From an uncultured Lachnospira sp. (GTDB lineage Bacteria > Bacillota > Clostridia > Lachnospirales > Lachnospiraceae): 64,000 nucleotides of DNA. Location: positions 62,001 through 126,000 of the forward strand of contig CAJUKN010000006.1 in assembly GCA_910587485.1 (NCBI GenBank), written 5' to 3'. This document shows, piece by piece, positions 17,490-25,716 of this stretch. The number at the start of each line of letters is the position of its first letter. Position 1 is the stretch's first letter. The position numbers and the translations under genes are program-made. Below the pieces are notes generated by a model. The model was given only the letters and a program-made list of their open reading frames with translations. It had not been told where the DNA came from and made no database searches.

Positions 17490-18023
17490 ATGGAAAAAAA
17501 GCAAAAAAAAGACATTAGCAAAAAAGTGCTTGTTATTGTTATAGTGACTTGTTTGTTGCTAGTTGGAGGGATTGGCACTTTTGCATACAATATGTACATA
17601 CATCGCAATGATATTATAAACGTAGAATCAAAAGATGATTTTTCCATTTCAGGCAGTGGGCTTGTTGTAACAGAAGATAATCGTAGTAATATAAGTCAAG
17701 ATTTAAAAAAGGCAAATAAAGGAAATCTTGTAGTGCGAATGACACAAGGCTGGGTATTTACAGATAATTGTACCAAAAGCAATGCTTATTTAGGTAACTC
17801 AACTCGCAATGAAGCTCCTGTTCGATTTATTATCACAATGGCAGATACAGGAGAAGTGCTTTTAACTTCGCCAGAAGTTCCTGTTGGTTCTTGTATAGAA
17901 AATTTCCCGTTGTCTGTGAAGTTATCGCCGGGCAGTTATGATGTTGTGGTAACACATCAATTAATGAATAATGGCGAGCCATATGGCAATGTGAATACAG
18001 CTGCTACAATCATAGTAAAGTGA
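17490..18023 (+). CDS. Membrane-anchored ectodomain protein, right cassette
   Basis: A 177-residue paralogue of the protein at 14585: same short basic tail, single membrane helix (VLVIVIVTCLLLVGGIGTF) and near-identical ectodomain from about residue 60 on (NLVVRMTQGWVFTDNCTKSN). Differences cluster just after the membrane helix and near the C-terminus. AAGGAT lies upstream of the ATG. No convincing promoter is seen between the recombinase and this gene, which suggests that this cassette is silent or weakly expressed in the present orientation. First gene of the right cassette; the secreted partner follows 85 bases later. Confidence 0.78.
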   Translation: MEKKQKKDISKKVLVIVIVTCLLLVGGIGTFAYNMYIHRNDIINVESKDDFSISGSGLVVTEDNRSNISQDLKKANKGNLVVRMTQGWVFTDNCTKSNAYLGNSTRNEAPVRFIITMADTGEVLLTSPEVPVGSCIENFPLSVKLSPGSYDVVVTHQLMNNGEPYGNVNTAATIIVK

Positions 18024-18036
18024 TTTTTATTTTGGT

Positions 18037-18176
18037 TCATACTATATTTATATAGTTGAATATATACTCTTAATTATTTTTTATAATATTTTCAAGGAGG
18101 AAGTTATTATGACAAAAAAGAAATTTTTAGCTGCACTTTCAACAGCAGCAATCACAACAAGTTTACTTGCAACAAC
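18037..18176. repeat. 140-bp inverted repeat, right copy
   Basis: Reverse complement of 14429-14568, gap-free. It spans the intergenic leader, the AAGGAGGAAG site and the signal-peptide codons of the right secreted protein. Confidence 0.85.
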
Positions 18177-19026
18177 AGCATTGGCAGGTACAACACAAAC
18201 AATTGAATGGAATAATAATGGCGGTACTGCTGAAGGCAATGGTTCAGGTTCAGTTCGTGTACCTGTAATTGAGGTTGAAGTTCCTTTAGATTTACCATTT
18301 GCAATGAATCCTTACAAATTAAATCTTGCTGAAGAAGGTGCAGATGCTATCACAGATCAAATTTGGTCAGACAACTATATGATTTGTAATTATAGTGAAG
18401 TTCCTGTTGCAGTTGCAACAAGTTCAACAGCAAAAGGCAAAGATGCTGATTCTAATGGTAAAGGTGGTTTAGCACTAGAAACTACAGTTACAGTTGACCC
18501 TAACACTAAAAAATATGTGGGTTCTTCAGCAAATGCAGAAAAGAAAAACGCTTTTATTGGAATGCAGTTTGCTAAAGAAATTGAATTTACTGAAGCAGAT
18601 GGATATAAACCTAAGTATGGTGATAAAGTAATATTTGGCGATGGTACTAATATTACAGCAGCAACTGGTGAAGTATTAATAAAAGATAAAACTTCATTCC
18701 AAGAGGCAAATGGTCTTTTATTATCTGCCAATGCTGAAGAGGCAACTTTTGTACTTGGTACAAGTACAGCAAATGGTGCAAATGCAGTTGCTTTTAAGTA
18801 TATAGGTGTACTTAATGATTCAACTACTAATGTTTATGCTGATGAAGATATAACAGTAAAAACAGTTTATACATTATCTGTACTTGCAAGTGATGATATT
18901 AGTTCTACTACATCAGGTACTCCAGCTGTTACCACAACTACTGTTAAAGGATATGATAAAGTAGATGGTACTGCAGTTACAGGTAATGCTACAGGTGCTT
19001 TAAATGCTTATAAGAAGAAATCATAA
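18109..19026 (+). CDS. Secreted surface protein, right cassette
   Basis: A 305-residue paralogue of the secreted protein at 13657-14496. The signal peptide is almost identical; cleavage is likely after ALA near residue 26. Conserved blocks: TIEWNNNGGTAEGNGSGS, VEVPLDLPFAMNPYKLN, QIWSDNYMI, and near the end VLNDSTTNVYADEDI then TVYTLSVLASDDI. The central region (about 105-220) and extreme C-terminus differ in length and sequence from the left copy. High Thr/Ala/Gly content and absence of Cys fit an exposed structural or adhesin-like protein. No sortase motif or membrane tail, so it is either released or held by its partner protein. Confidence 0.8.
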   Translation: MTKKKFLAALSTAAITTSLLATTALAGTTQTIEWNNNGGTAEGNGSGSVRVPVIEVEVPLDLPFAMNPYKLNLAEEGADAITDQIWSDNYMICNYSEVPVAVATSSTAKGKDADSNGKGGLALETTVTVDPNTKKYVGSSANAEKKNAFIGMQFAKEIEFTEADGYKPKYGDKVIFGDGTNITAATGEVLIKDKTSFQEANGLLLSANAEEATFVLGTSTANGANAVAFKYIGVLNDSTTNVYADEDITVKTVYTLSVLASDDISSTTSGTPAVTTTTVKGYDKVDGTAVTGNATGALNAYKKKS

Positions 19027-19070
19027 TTTAGTTTATTAATAATACTGTTATTAAATTAAGAGTGTATATT

Positions 19071-19094
19071 AGGGGAAGCAGTTATGTTTCCCCT
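19071..19094 (+). terminator. Terminator of the right cassette
   Basis: AGGGGAA/TTTCCCCT stem followed by TATTTAG, in the position equivalent to the left cassette terminator. Confidence 0.65.
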
Positions 19095-19291
19095 TATTTA
19101 GATTGATAAACTTTTTTTGCTTCAGATGTCCATTTTTTAATAAACATTGTCTTTGCATGAGTATAAGCATCCCTATCATGTTCAAATAATTTCCAAAGCT
19201 GCAATTTTATTGTTTCATATTCCTTGGCTATTTGTGTATGCTCATTCAAATAGTCTCTAAAATACAATACCTCATCAAGGAAGTCCCACAC
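19094..19291 (-). pseudogene. GrpB-family C-terminal fragment
   Basis: A 65-codon piece matching the C-terminal end of GrpB/UPF0157 nucleotidyltransferase-fold proteins (LYFRDYLNEHTQIAKEYETI, then LFEHDRDAYTHAKTMFI). Full-length members have about 170 residues, so the first 100 or so are missing. The upstream edge coincides with the IS200/IS605-type hairpin at 19283-19320, which suggests that a transposon insertion followed by deletion broke the gene. The reading frame overlaps the end of the right cassette terminator. Unlikely to be functional. Confidence 0.7.
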
Positions 19292-19320
19292 TTCAATGCC
19301 ACAGAGGCATAAGTGGGGAC
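19283..19320. mobile_element. IS200/IS605-type end hairpin (relic)
   Basis: GTCCCACACTT ... AAGTGGGGAC with inner ATGCC/GGCAT forms a long imperfect hairpin like the subterminal ends of IS200/IS605 elements. It abuts the truncated GrpB fragment. No transposase gene adjoins it. Confidence 0.5.
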
Positions 19321-19423
19321 TTTCGTTGCATAATTAAGTTTTAAAGCACGACTTAGAAATAGCAAAAGTTATATGTGAGATAAATGGATGATGTTTGTAA
19401 GTAATTGTTAATAATTAATAAAA

Positions 19424-19453
19424 GATTAACTTATCTATCAAACTTGCCGATAT
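19424..19453 (+). promoter_or_regulatory. Sigma-28-like promoter motif
   Basis: GATTAA - 16 bases - GCCGATAT, resembling a flagellar sigma promoter. It points toward the LicD gene 260 bases away, across the hairpin element at 19471-19642. Confidence 0.35.
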
Positions 19454-19470
19454 AACTTATATGTAAAAAG

Positions 19471-19642
19471 TATTTGCAAAATGGAGTTTGCAATGGTTAG
19501 CGAATGGAGTCGCTGATATAATAATGGCTATAGATAAGATATAATGACCGTTAAGGGCTGTTGCAATAAGAGATTTTTCAAGATAGGATGCAATATGATA
19601 AATTGACCTCAATATCTTGTATACAAAACTCATTTTGCAATA
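19471..19642. repeat. ~170-bp element with imperfect inverted ends (MITE-like)
   Basis: TATTTGCAAAATGGAGTTTG at the left pairs, with two one-base gaps, with CAAAACTCATTTTGCAATAG at the right. An inner AGCGA/TCGCT hairpin lies near 19500-19515, and seven T follow the right end. Coding potential is poor. It could be a nonautonomous element or a large terminator-like structure. Confidence 0.4.
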
Positions 19643-19712
19643 GTCTTTTTTTATAATGAAAAAATAGGTGTAATGGAATAATAAAATTTGTATAGTAAAA
19701 TAAAGGAGAACC

Positions 19713-20522
19713 ATGTTAGAGATAGATAATAAAACACTTCGTGATATACAATTCATTCAGTTGGAAATGTTGCAGGAAGTAGATAGAATATGTAAGAAAT
19801 GTAATATACATTATAATATTATAGCAGGCACCTTACTGGGTGCGATTCGACATGGAGGGTATATACCTTGGGACGATGATGCTGATGTTGCCTTATTAAG
19901 AGATGAGTATGAAAAATTTAGAGAGGCTTGTAAGACAGAACTTGATACAACTCGTTTTTATTTTCAAGACCATCGAAATACAAAGGGGTATCGTTGGGGA
20001 TATGGTAAATTAAGAAGAAAAAATACACTTTTTCTTAGAGAATTTCAAGAACATATGCCATATAAACAGGGAATATTCATAGATATATTTCCACTTGACA
20101 ATATTTCAGATAACTATATAGTCAGAAGTGTTCAGAATTTTCAGTGTTTTTGTGTACGAAAAATATTATGGTCAAAAGTTGGACAAATAGCAGATAAAAA
20201 TTTTTTTAAACGCAAATGGTTTAAATTGCTTGTCAAAATACCAGAAAAGGAAATATTTAGATTTTATCATGGAATGATTTTAAGGTATAATAAAAAGAAA
20301 ACAAGAATGGTTCGTATATTGATGTTTCCAACACCAAACAATGAGTATGGATATTATAGAAATTGGTATGAATGTAGCGCAGATACTGTGTTTGAGGGAT
20401 TGACATTTCAAGGAATTAAGGATTATGACAGTTATTTAACCTTTAAATTTGGCGATTATATGCAGCTTCCACCAGTAGAGAAAAGAAAAGTGCATCCAGT
20501 TAGTAAGTTAAAGGTGAATTAA
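19713..20522 (+). CDS. LicD-family phosphotransferase (third copy)
   Basis: A 269-residue LicD protein, more distant than the other two. Signature: IIAGTLLGAIRHGGYIPWDD then DADVALLRDEY, with IFIDIFPLDN further on; all acidic ligands are kept. It should transfer a phosphate-linked group from a nucleotide carrier to a surface glycan. AAAGGAG lies 5-6 bases before the ATG. It is flanked on both sides by broken genes and element relics, so it may be a survivor of a rearranged locus or a transferred gene. A Rossmann-module remnant follows directly, so it may once have been fused to, or next to, one of the module proteins. Confidence 0.85.
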   Translation: MLEIDNKTLRDIQFIQLEMLQEVDRICKKCNIHYNIIAGTLLGAIRHGGYIPWDDDADVALLRDEYEKFREACKTELDTTRFYFQDHRNTKGYRWGYGKLRRKNTLFLREFQEHMPYKQGIFIDIFPLDNISDNYIVRSVQNFQCFCVRKILWSKVGQIADKNFFKRKWFKLLVKIPEKEIFRFYHGMILRYNKKKTRMVRILMFPTPNNEYGYYRNWYECSADTVFEGLTFQGIKDYDSYLTFKFGDYMQLPPVEKRKVHPVSKLKVN

Positions 20523-20530
20523 AATGAAGA

Positions 20531-20740
20531 ATGGATTTGAATATAGTATTGCAAAATATAGAATTTTGTATAGATAACCAAAAATATGATGGCATAACTG
20601 TTCTTAATATTCAACAAGCTGTAGATAGAGGAATAGGGGATTGTATCATTCGTATTGCTAGTAATAATGAGAATTGTTATAATGAAATACGAAAAAATAT
20701 TTATAAAGCGTTTCCTAAAGAGGTAATGTTAAGTAACTAA
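20531..20740 (+). pseudogene. Remnant of the Rossmann-like module
   Basis: A 69-codon ORF whose pattern (NIEFCIDNQKYDGITVLNIQ, then CIIRIASNNENCYNEIRKNI) matches the second half of the module found in many proteins between 22 and 43 kb, for example NVEFYIDNYKEVK at 33629. The YGxGxxG start is absent and no ribosome site is seen. It is most likely the tail of a deleted gene, perhaps cut when the adjacent transposon relic arrived. Confidence 0.45.
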
Positions 20741-20786
20741 AATTATAGACTAATATGGTGAAAAGTGTTTTAATATACCCAAGTAA

Positions 20787-21341
20787 TATCACAAATTGAA
20801 AGAAAAATTAAAAAGAGAACAACGTTGTCTATCAAGGAAATACGAAGACTTAAAGAAACACAATAATAAGAAAGGAGAAGCTACTAGACAAAATATACAC
20901 AAACAAGTCTTAAAGGTACAAAAACTTCATCATAGAATAAAGAATATTCGTACGGATTATATCAACAAATGTGTAAATGAGATAGTAAAAACCAAGCTAT
21001 CTTATATAACGATTGAAGATTTGAACCTATCAGGAATGATGAAGAATAAACATCTTTCTAAAGCAGTTGCTTCACAGAAGTTCTATGAATTTAGAACAAA
21101 GTTGGAAACAACATGTAAAAAATTAGGAATCGAATTAAGAGTTGAAGATGTATCCATCAATCCATCAAACGATGTCATAAACGTGGATACATTAAGAACG
21201 ATTTAAAACATTCAGATAGAATGTACCAATGGCTAGTCGGGAATTGACGACTGTGGAGTGTACAATGTGTTTGGTGAACCCATCGAACTTGTTAGTAGTG
21301 AGTTGTCTGCAACCACAAAAGCATACACAATGAAACAGTAA
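20787..21341 (+). pseudogene. IS605-family TnpB (OrfB) relic
   Basis: The main frame gives REQRCLSRKYEDLKK, VQKLHHRIKNIRTDYINK and LSYITIEDLNLSGMMKNKHL, typical of TnpB RNA-guided nucleases. A shift to another frame near 21150-21240 recovers YIKNDLKHSDRMYQWLVG from the zinc-ribbon region, and a third segment (GIDDCGVYNVFGEP) carries the usual C-terminal tail. The N-terminal half is missing, a stop lies just upstream, and at least one frameshift and in-frame stops are present, so it is dead. No TnpA or intact ends were found. Confidence 0.8.
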
Positions 21342-21411
21342 GAAATGTTTGTAAAAACTTTCAATATCTCGATATGAGTATATTTGTCCATATTTTGAGT
21401 AGCAGAGTAAT

Positions 21412-22392
21412 ATGTCAAATGGACAAATGCCATTAATATCTATTATTATGCCAGTATATAATACACAAGATTATGTAGAAAGAAGTGTGCATAGTATTTT
21501 GGCTCAAACATATACAAATTTAGAATTGATTTGTATTGATGATGGTTCTACTGATGAAACAGGAGTAATTCTTGATAAATTAGCAAATGAAGATAAGAGA
21601 GTTATTGTCATTCATAAAAAAAATGAAGGTGTGACAGATGCAAGAAATGTTGGATTAAATACAGCAAAAGGAGATTTTATAGGATTTGTAGATTCTGATG
21701 ATTATATTAGTGAGACAATGTATCAGGAACTATTAGAGGCTATTCAAAATAATAATACAGATATAGCAACATGTAGTTATTATATGGATTTTTCAAATGA
21801 GATAAAAATTGCAGAAAATCAAGCAGAAGTACCAATTATTTCTATGGACATTAATAAGTTTTTACCGTATATATATGAGAGAGATAAATATAAAGGTGTG
21901 GCAGGCTATATTTGGACAAGATTATTTCGTAAAGAAATATTAAAAACAAATGAAGGAAAGTTAAAAGTTAAATTTGAAAAGAAATATTTAGGTGCAGATG
22001 ATATTGTGTTTGTAGCAGAAACAAATATTCATAGCAAAACAATTGTCTATGTTAATAAACCATTATATTATTATTATCAAAGAGAGGGTTCTATTGTTCA
22101 CGATTTGGAAAAACAATACAATACATTTTATTGGATAACCGCATATGAGCGAGTTATTGAATTGTATAAAGAAAATGATATAGAAGAATCTGTCCTTGAA
22201 ATGCTTATTAGAATGTATGTTTATCGTTGTGGCAAGTTATTGGAAATTGCCAAAAGAAAAGATGATTTAGAAAAGAAGGAATTATTAAGAAATAAAGTTA
22301 AAAATAATTTATTGTGTTATGTAAAAACAAATATGGAACATTTAGATAGAGTAAAATGGATTGTTGATTTGATGGTTGATGAGGAGGTATAA
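21412..22392 (+). CDS. GT2-family glycosyltransferase
   Basis: A 326-residue GT2 enzyme: ISIIMPVYNTQDYVERSV near the start, IDDGSTDETG, and the metal-binding FVDSDDY near 101-107. First intact gene of the large glycan locus and 3 bases upstream of the radical SAM gene, hence co-transcribed. The start region lacks a good ribosome site. A perfect TTTGTCCAT (21383-21391)/ATGGACAAA (21419-21427) inverted repeat spans the ATG at 21412. An alternative start is ATG 21427, directly before PLISIIMPVYN. The upstream region is TnpB debris, so the native leader may have been lost. Confidence 0.9.
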   Translation: MSNGQMPLISIIMPVYNTQDYVERSVHSILAQTYTNLELICIDDGSTDETGVILDKLANEDKRVIVIHKKNEGVTDARNVGLNTAKGDFIGFVDSDDYISETMYQELLEAIQNNNTDIATCSYYMDFSNEIKIAENQAEVPIISMDINKFLPYIYERDKYKGVAGYIWTRLFRKEILKTNEGKLKVKFEKKYLGADDIVFVAETNIHSKTIVYVNKPLYYYYQREGSIVHDLEKQYNTFYWITAYERVIELYKENDIEESVLEMLIRMYVYRCGKLLEIAKRKDDLEKKELLRNKVKNNLLCYVKTNMEHLDRVKWIVDLMVDEEV

Positions 22393-22395
22393 CAA

Positions 22396-24198
22396 ATGCG
22401 TTCACCAGAAGATATGAAAATAATAGAAATTGATGTAACAAATGCATGTATACATAATTGCTCAAACTGCACAAGAATGTGTGGGCATCATAAAAATACA
22501 TATTTTATGCAGTGGGAAACTTATAAACGTGCAGTAGATTCTTTAGAGGGATTTCAAGGGGGGATTGGTGTTATGGGCGGAGAGCCAACATTACATCCAG
22601 AGTTTGAACGTTTTGTACAATATATCAATACAAAATATGAGGAACCCAAAAAAGAAAATTATTTTATACAACCAACAGCAAATTTTATGCGTGACCGTAA
22701 ATTAGAGGAAAGAAATTTGACATATTCTTATTGGGAAAAAAATGGAATAGGTCAGCGAATTAAAGGACCGATTTTATTTTCGTCTGTTGCTTCAAATTAT
22801 CATAAATATTATGAGTTAATTCAAGATGTTTTTCGTTATCAGGGAGTAAATGACCATATTATTCCGTGTTATCATCAGCCAGTTTTAATAAGCAGAAAGG
22901 ATATGGGTATTTCTGATGAGGAATGGTATCCATTAAGAGATGCATGTTGGGTTCAAAATAAATGGAGTGCCAGCATTACTCCTAAGGGCTGTTTTTTTTG
23001 TGAAATTGCAGGGGCATTAGATATGCTTTTTGACGGACCCGGCGGCTGGCCGATTGAAAAAGATTGGTGGAAAAGAAAGCCAGAGGATTTTGGAGACCAG
23101 CTTCATTGGTGTGAGTTGTGCGGTATTGCATTAAATACAAAATCAAGAAATGCAAATGAAGGAATTGATGATGTGTCTCCTACATTGTATGAAAAATTAC
23201 AAGAAATAGGAAGCGGAAAATTAAAAAGAAAAACCGTGCATATATATAAAAAAGAGGATTTGCCAACAAATATAAATGATAATAAAAAGTTTGAATACCA
23301 TGAGAATAATATGAACAGACTTAATGAACAAAATAATATTATTTATCCGTCAGGATTTTCAGCAATTTATATATCAAATGAGAATGACAGTTGTGAAGAA
23401 ATAGAACAATGTATTCAGGCAAATGAAAAACAGACAGATAAATTTCTTATTTTTGCACAAGATAAATTATTACAAATATTAAAGGAAAAATATGCTTCTT
23501 TGAATGAAAAAATTATGATTCTTCCAAAAGAAAAGCGTTTTGGGATAAATCTAAATAAAGCTCATAAGATTTTGGGTGAAGAAAGTTATAATATTTTGTT
23601 GACAGTCGGAAGCAGGTTAATAGATGATTTTGCAGAAAAATTAAAGAAATATGTAATTAATCCAGGTACATTTCATTATCTAAAAAATAGCAATGATTTA
23701 AATATGCAGTGTGATTGGATAAAATTTACGAAGAAAAGCGATTTTTTTGTTTTGTATACTTCAAGGTCATATGCTTTGCGCAATGCAGGATTTGACGGCA
23801 TTTCATACTGTAATTCTATTGAGGAATTTGCTGGTCTTTGGGAAGAAAGAAAGAAAATTGTATTCAACAATAAAATGTTAGAAGGACAAAAACTTGTCAA
23901 TGAATTAGAATACAATCCAGAATATAAGTATGTCATATATGGAACAGGAACTTATGGACAAAAAGCATATGAGGGAATTACAAGAATTGGCGGAAAAGTA
24001 GCGTTTTTCTGTGACTCAAATAAGGAAAAACAGGGAAAGCAGATGTTTGATATTCCAGTGTATGCTCCTAATAAAATGAAAGAACAAAGGACAGATTATG
24101 ATAAAGTAGTAATTGCTGCATTGGCATATAGGGATATTCGTGAGGAAATATTAAAATGTGGTTTAACAGATGAGGATATTGTAGCACCTATTTTTTAA
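22396..24198 (+). CDS. Radical SAM protein with C-terminal Rossmann-like module
   Basis: A 600-residue protein. Residues 8-290 hold the radical SAM core with the cluster motif CIHNCSNC (C18, C22, C25) and GGEP at about 62-65, plus further cysteines (DACWVQN, GCFFCEIAG, CELCG) likely to bind an extra iron-sulfur cluster. A middle region (about 300-490) is unrecognised. The end (510-600) is the shared module: KYVIYGTGTYGQKAYEG, then FFCDSN, then VVIAALAYRDI. GGAGG lies before the ATG. Similar core proteins are seen in glycan clusters, where they are thought to rearrange or deoxygenate sugars; the substrate here is unknown. Confidence 0.8.
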   Translation: MRSPEDMKIIEIDVTNACIHNCSNCTRMCGHHKNTYFMQWETYKRAVDSLEGFQGGIGVMGGEPTLHPEFERFVQYINTKYEEPKKENYFIQPTANFMRDRKLEERNLTYSYWEKNGIGQRIKGPILFSSVASNYHKYYELIQDVFRYQGVNDHIIPCYHQPVLISRKDMGISDEEWYPLRDACWVQNKWSASITPKGCFFCEIAGALDMLFDGPGGWPIEKDWWKRKPEDFGDQLHWCELCGIALNTKSRNANEGIDDVSPTLYEKLQEIGSGKLKRKTVHIYKKEDLPTNINDNKKFEYHENNMNRLNEQNNIIYPSGFSAIYISNENDSCEEIEQCIQANEKQTDKFLIFAQDKLLQILKEKYASLNEKIMILPKEKRFGINLNKAHKILGEESYNILLTVGSRLIDDFAEKLKKYVINPGTFHYLKNSNDLNMQCDWIKFTKKSDFFVLYTSRSYALRNAGFDGISYCNSIEEFAGLWEERKKIVFNNKMLEGQKLVNELEYNPEYKYVIYGTGTYGQKAYEGITRIGGKVAFFCDSNKEKQGKQMFDIPVYAPNKMKEQRTDYDKVVIAALAYRDIREEILKCGLTDEDIVAPIF

Positions 24199-24434
24199 CC
24201 TTATCAAGTAAGTCTTGCTCGCTTTAATATTGTAGAGAAGATGGACTTGCATTGTGATAGCAACTAGGTGGTTTAGGCAAGTAGTGAATCGGATTGCGAA
24301 TATCTGCTTGATTAATACAGAATAAAAATTTATAAAATAATATTAGGGGAAGTTAGATTATATAAAAATAATAAACAGTAAAACTAATCTATAGTGTTTA
24401 TGTTAGGTTCTATCAAAAATAATCAGAAAGGAAA
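24199..24434. other. Spacer with a degenerate repeated hairpin
   Basis: No gene. Near 24273-24300 the text GGCAAGTAGTGAATCGGATT ... TCTGCTTG is a decayed version of the hairpin at 12440-12475. A TTAGATTA/TAATCTA stem lies near 24350-24390. The next gene may start a new transcript here, but no good promoter was found. Confidence 0.35.
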
Positions 24435-25688
24435 ATGTATAGTAGGTTTTTTCTTTATAAATTTATTATACAAGACATTTTAATGGATATACAATTAGAA
24501 ATAAAAAATGATGAAAAAAGGTATATAGATGCCATTAAAAACAATAATGGTAAAAAGATTATAATATATGGTGCTGGCAGAATGGCAAAAAATTTATATA
24601 AATATTTAAAAAAAAATAATATTATGATAGATTTATTTTGTGTTACAGATAAAAGTATAAATAAATCTAAAGAGTATGAGATTCCAATTGTACAAATTGA
24701 TGAAATGGATATTGAAAAAGATTCGTTAATATTATTAGGTGTTAATCCCAGATGGAATAAAGAAGTTATAAAAACTTTAGAGGATAATGGATATACAAAT
24801 TATGTCATATCTACAGAATATATAAGGTATCATGGGGATTTTCATTATGATTTATATATGTCTCCAATGTTGGAAATAACAACAAAAATAGGCTGTTCTG
24901 TAAATTGTAAATATTGTCCACAAGATGTATTGTTAAAAAATTATTTTTTAGATACCAATGCTGAAAAAGAAATGAGTGTAGAAACATTTAAAAAATGTGT
25001 AGATAAGGTTCCTGATAATACTTGGATTCATTTTGCAGGATTTGTAGAGCCATTTTTAAATAAAAATTGTCTTAGTATGTTAGAATATGCAAAAAAAAAG
25101 GGTAGAAAAATAAATTTATATACAACTTTAGTTGGTGTAAAGAAAAATATGATAGATAACATAGCAAATATTGATTATGGGGAATTTGTATTACATTTAC
25201 CAGATATAAAGGGATATGCAAATATTCCTATCAATGCAGAATATTTAGAAATATTAGATATTTTATTAGATAAAAAAAAGTATAATGGAGAGCCATTAGT
25301 TGATTATGCTACAAGCCAGGCAGAAGTGCCTATAGAAATACAAAAAGTGATTAATAGAAGAACAAATATATTTTGTGCTTTAAATGACAGGGCAGGTAAT
25401 TTAGAGTCTCCAGATGATGAAACACTATGTAGCTGTCATAATTTAGAGGGGATAATTGAATGTGACAATTCTTATACAATGAATCATAATATGTTATTGC
25501 CAGATGGAAGAGTGGTATTATGTTGTATGGATTATGGAATGAAACATATTTTAGGTAATTTAGTTGAACAGGATTATGAAGATATAATTAGTGGAGAGGA
25601 ACTTCAAAAAGTAAAATATTGCATGAATGATTTGTCTGATAAAAGTATCTTATGTAGAAATTGTAATTATGCAAGAAAAATACAATAA
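24435..25688 (+). CDS. Rossmann module + radical SAM/SPASM protein
   Basis: A 417-residue protein. The shared module comes first (KKIIIYGAGRMAKNLYKYLK at 40-59, with acidic residue in LFCVTD near 72). The radical SAM core follows, with GCSVNCKYC (C154, C158, C161). A C-terminal SPASM-type cluster region (LCSCHNLEG, LLPDGRVVLCC, CRNCNYA) binds auxiliary iron-sulfur clusters. The start at ATG 24435 has AAAGGA very close; a start at ATG 24483 (MDIQLE) is possible. SPASM enzymes modify peptides or sugars; with no precursor peptide nearby and glycosyltransferases on both sides, a sugar or aglycone substrate is more likely. Confidence 0.8.
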   Translation: MYSRFFLYKFIIQDILMDIQLEIKNDEKRYIDAIKNNNGKKIIIYGAGRMAKNLYKYLKKNNIMIDLFCVTDKSINKSKEYEIPIVQIDEMDIEKDSLILLGVNPRWNKEVIKTLEDNGYTNYVISTEYIRYHGDFHYDLYMSPMLEITTKIGCSVNCKYCPQDVLLKNYFLDTNAEKEMSVETFKKCVDKVPDNTWIHFAGFVEPFLNKNCLSMLEYAKKKGRKINLYTTLVGVKKNMIDNIANIDYGEFVLHLPDIKGYANIPINAEYLEILDILLDKKKYNGEPLVDYATSQAEVPIEIQKVINRRTNIFCALNDRAGNLESPDDETLCSCHNLEGIIECDNSYTMNHNMLLPDGRVVLCCMDYGMKHILGNLVEQDYEDIISGEELQKVKYCMNDLSDKSILCRNCNYARKIQ

Positions 25689-25716
25689 AACAATAAATAG
25701 GTAATTTTTAATCTTT

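Noticed and set aside
19457..19756. 99-residue minus-strand ORF before the third LicD
   Set aside because: It runs through the inverted-repeat element and the LicD start, with no ribosome site or family likeness.
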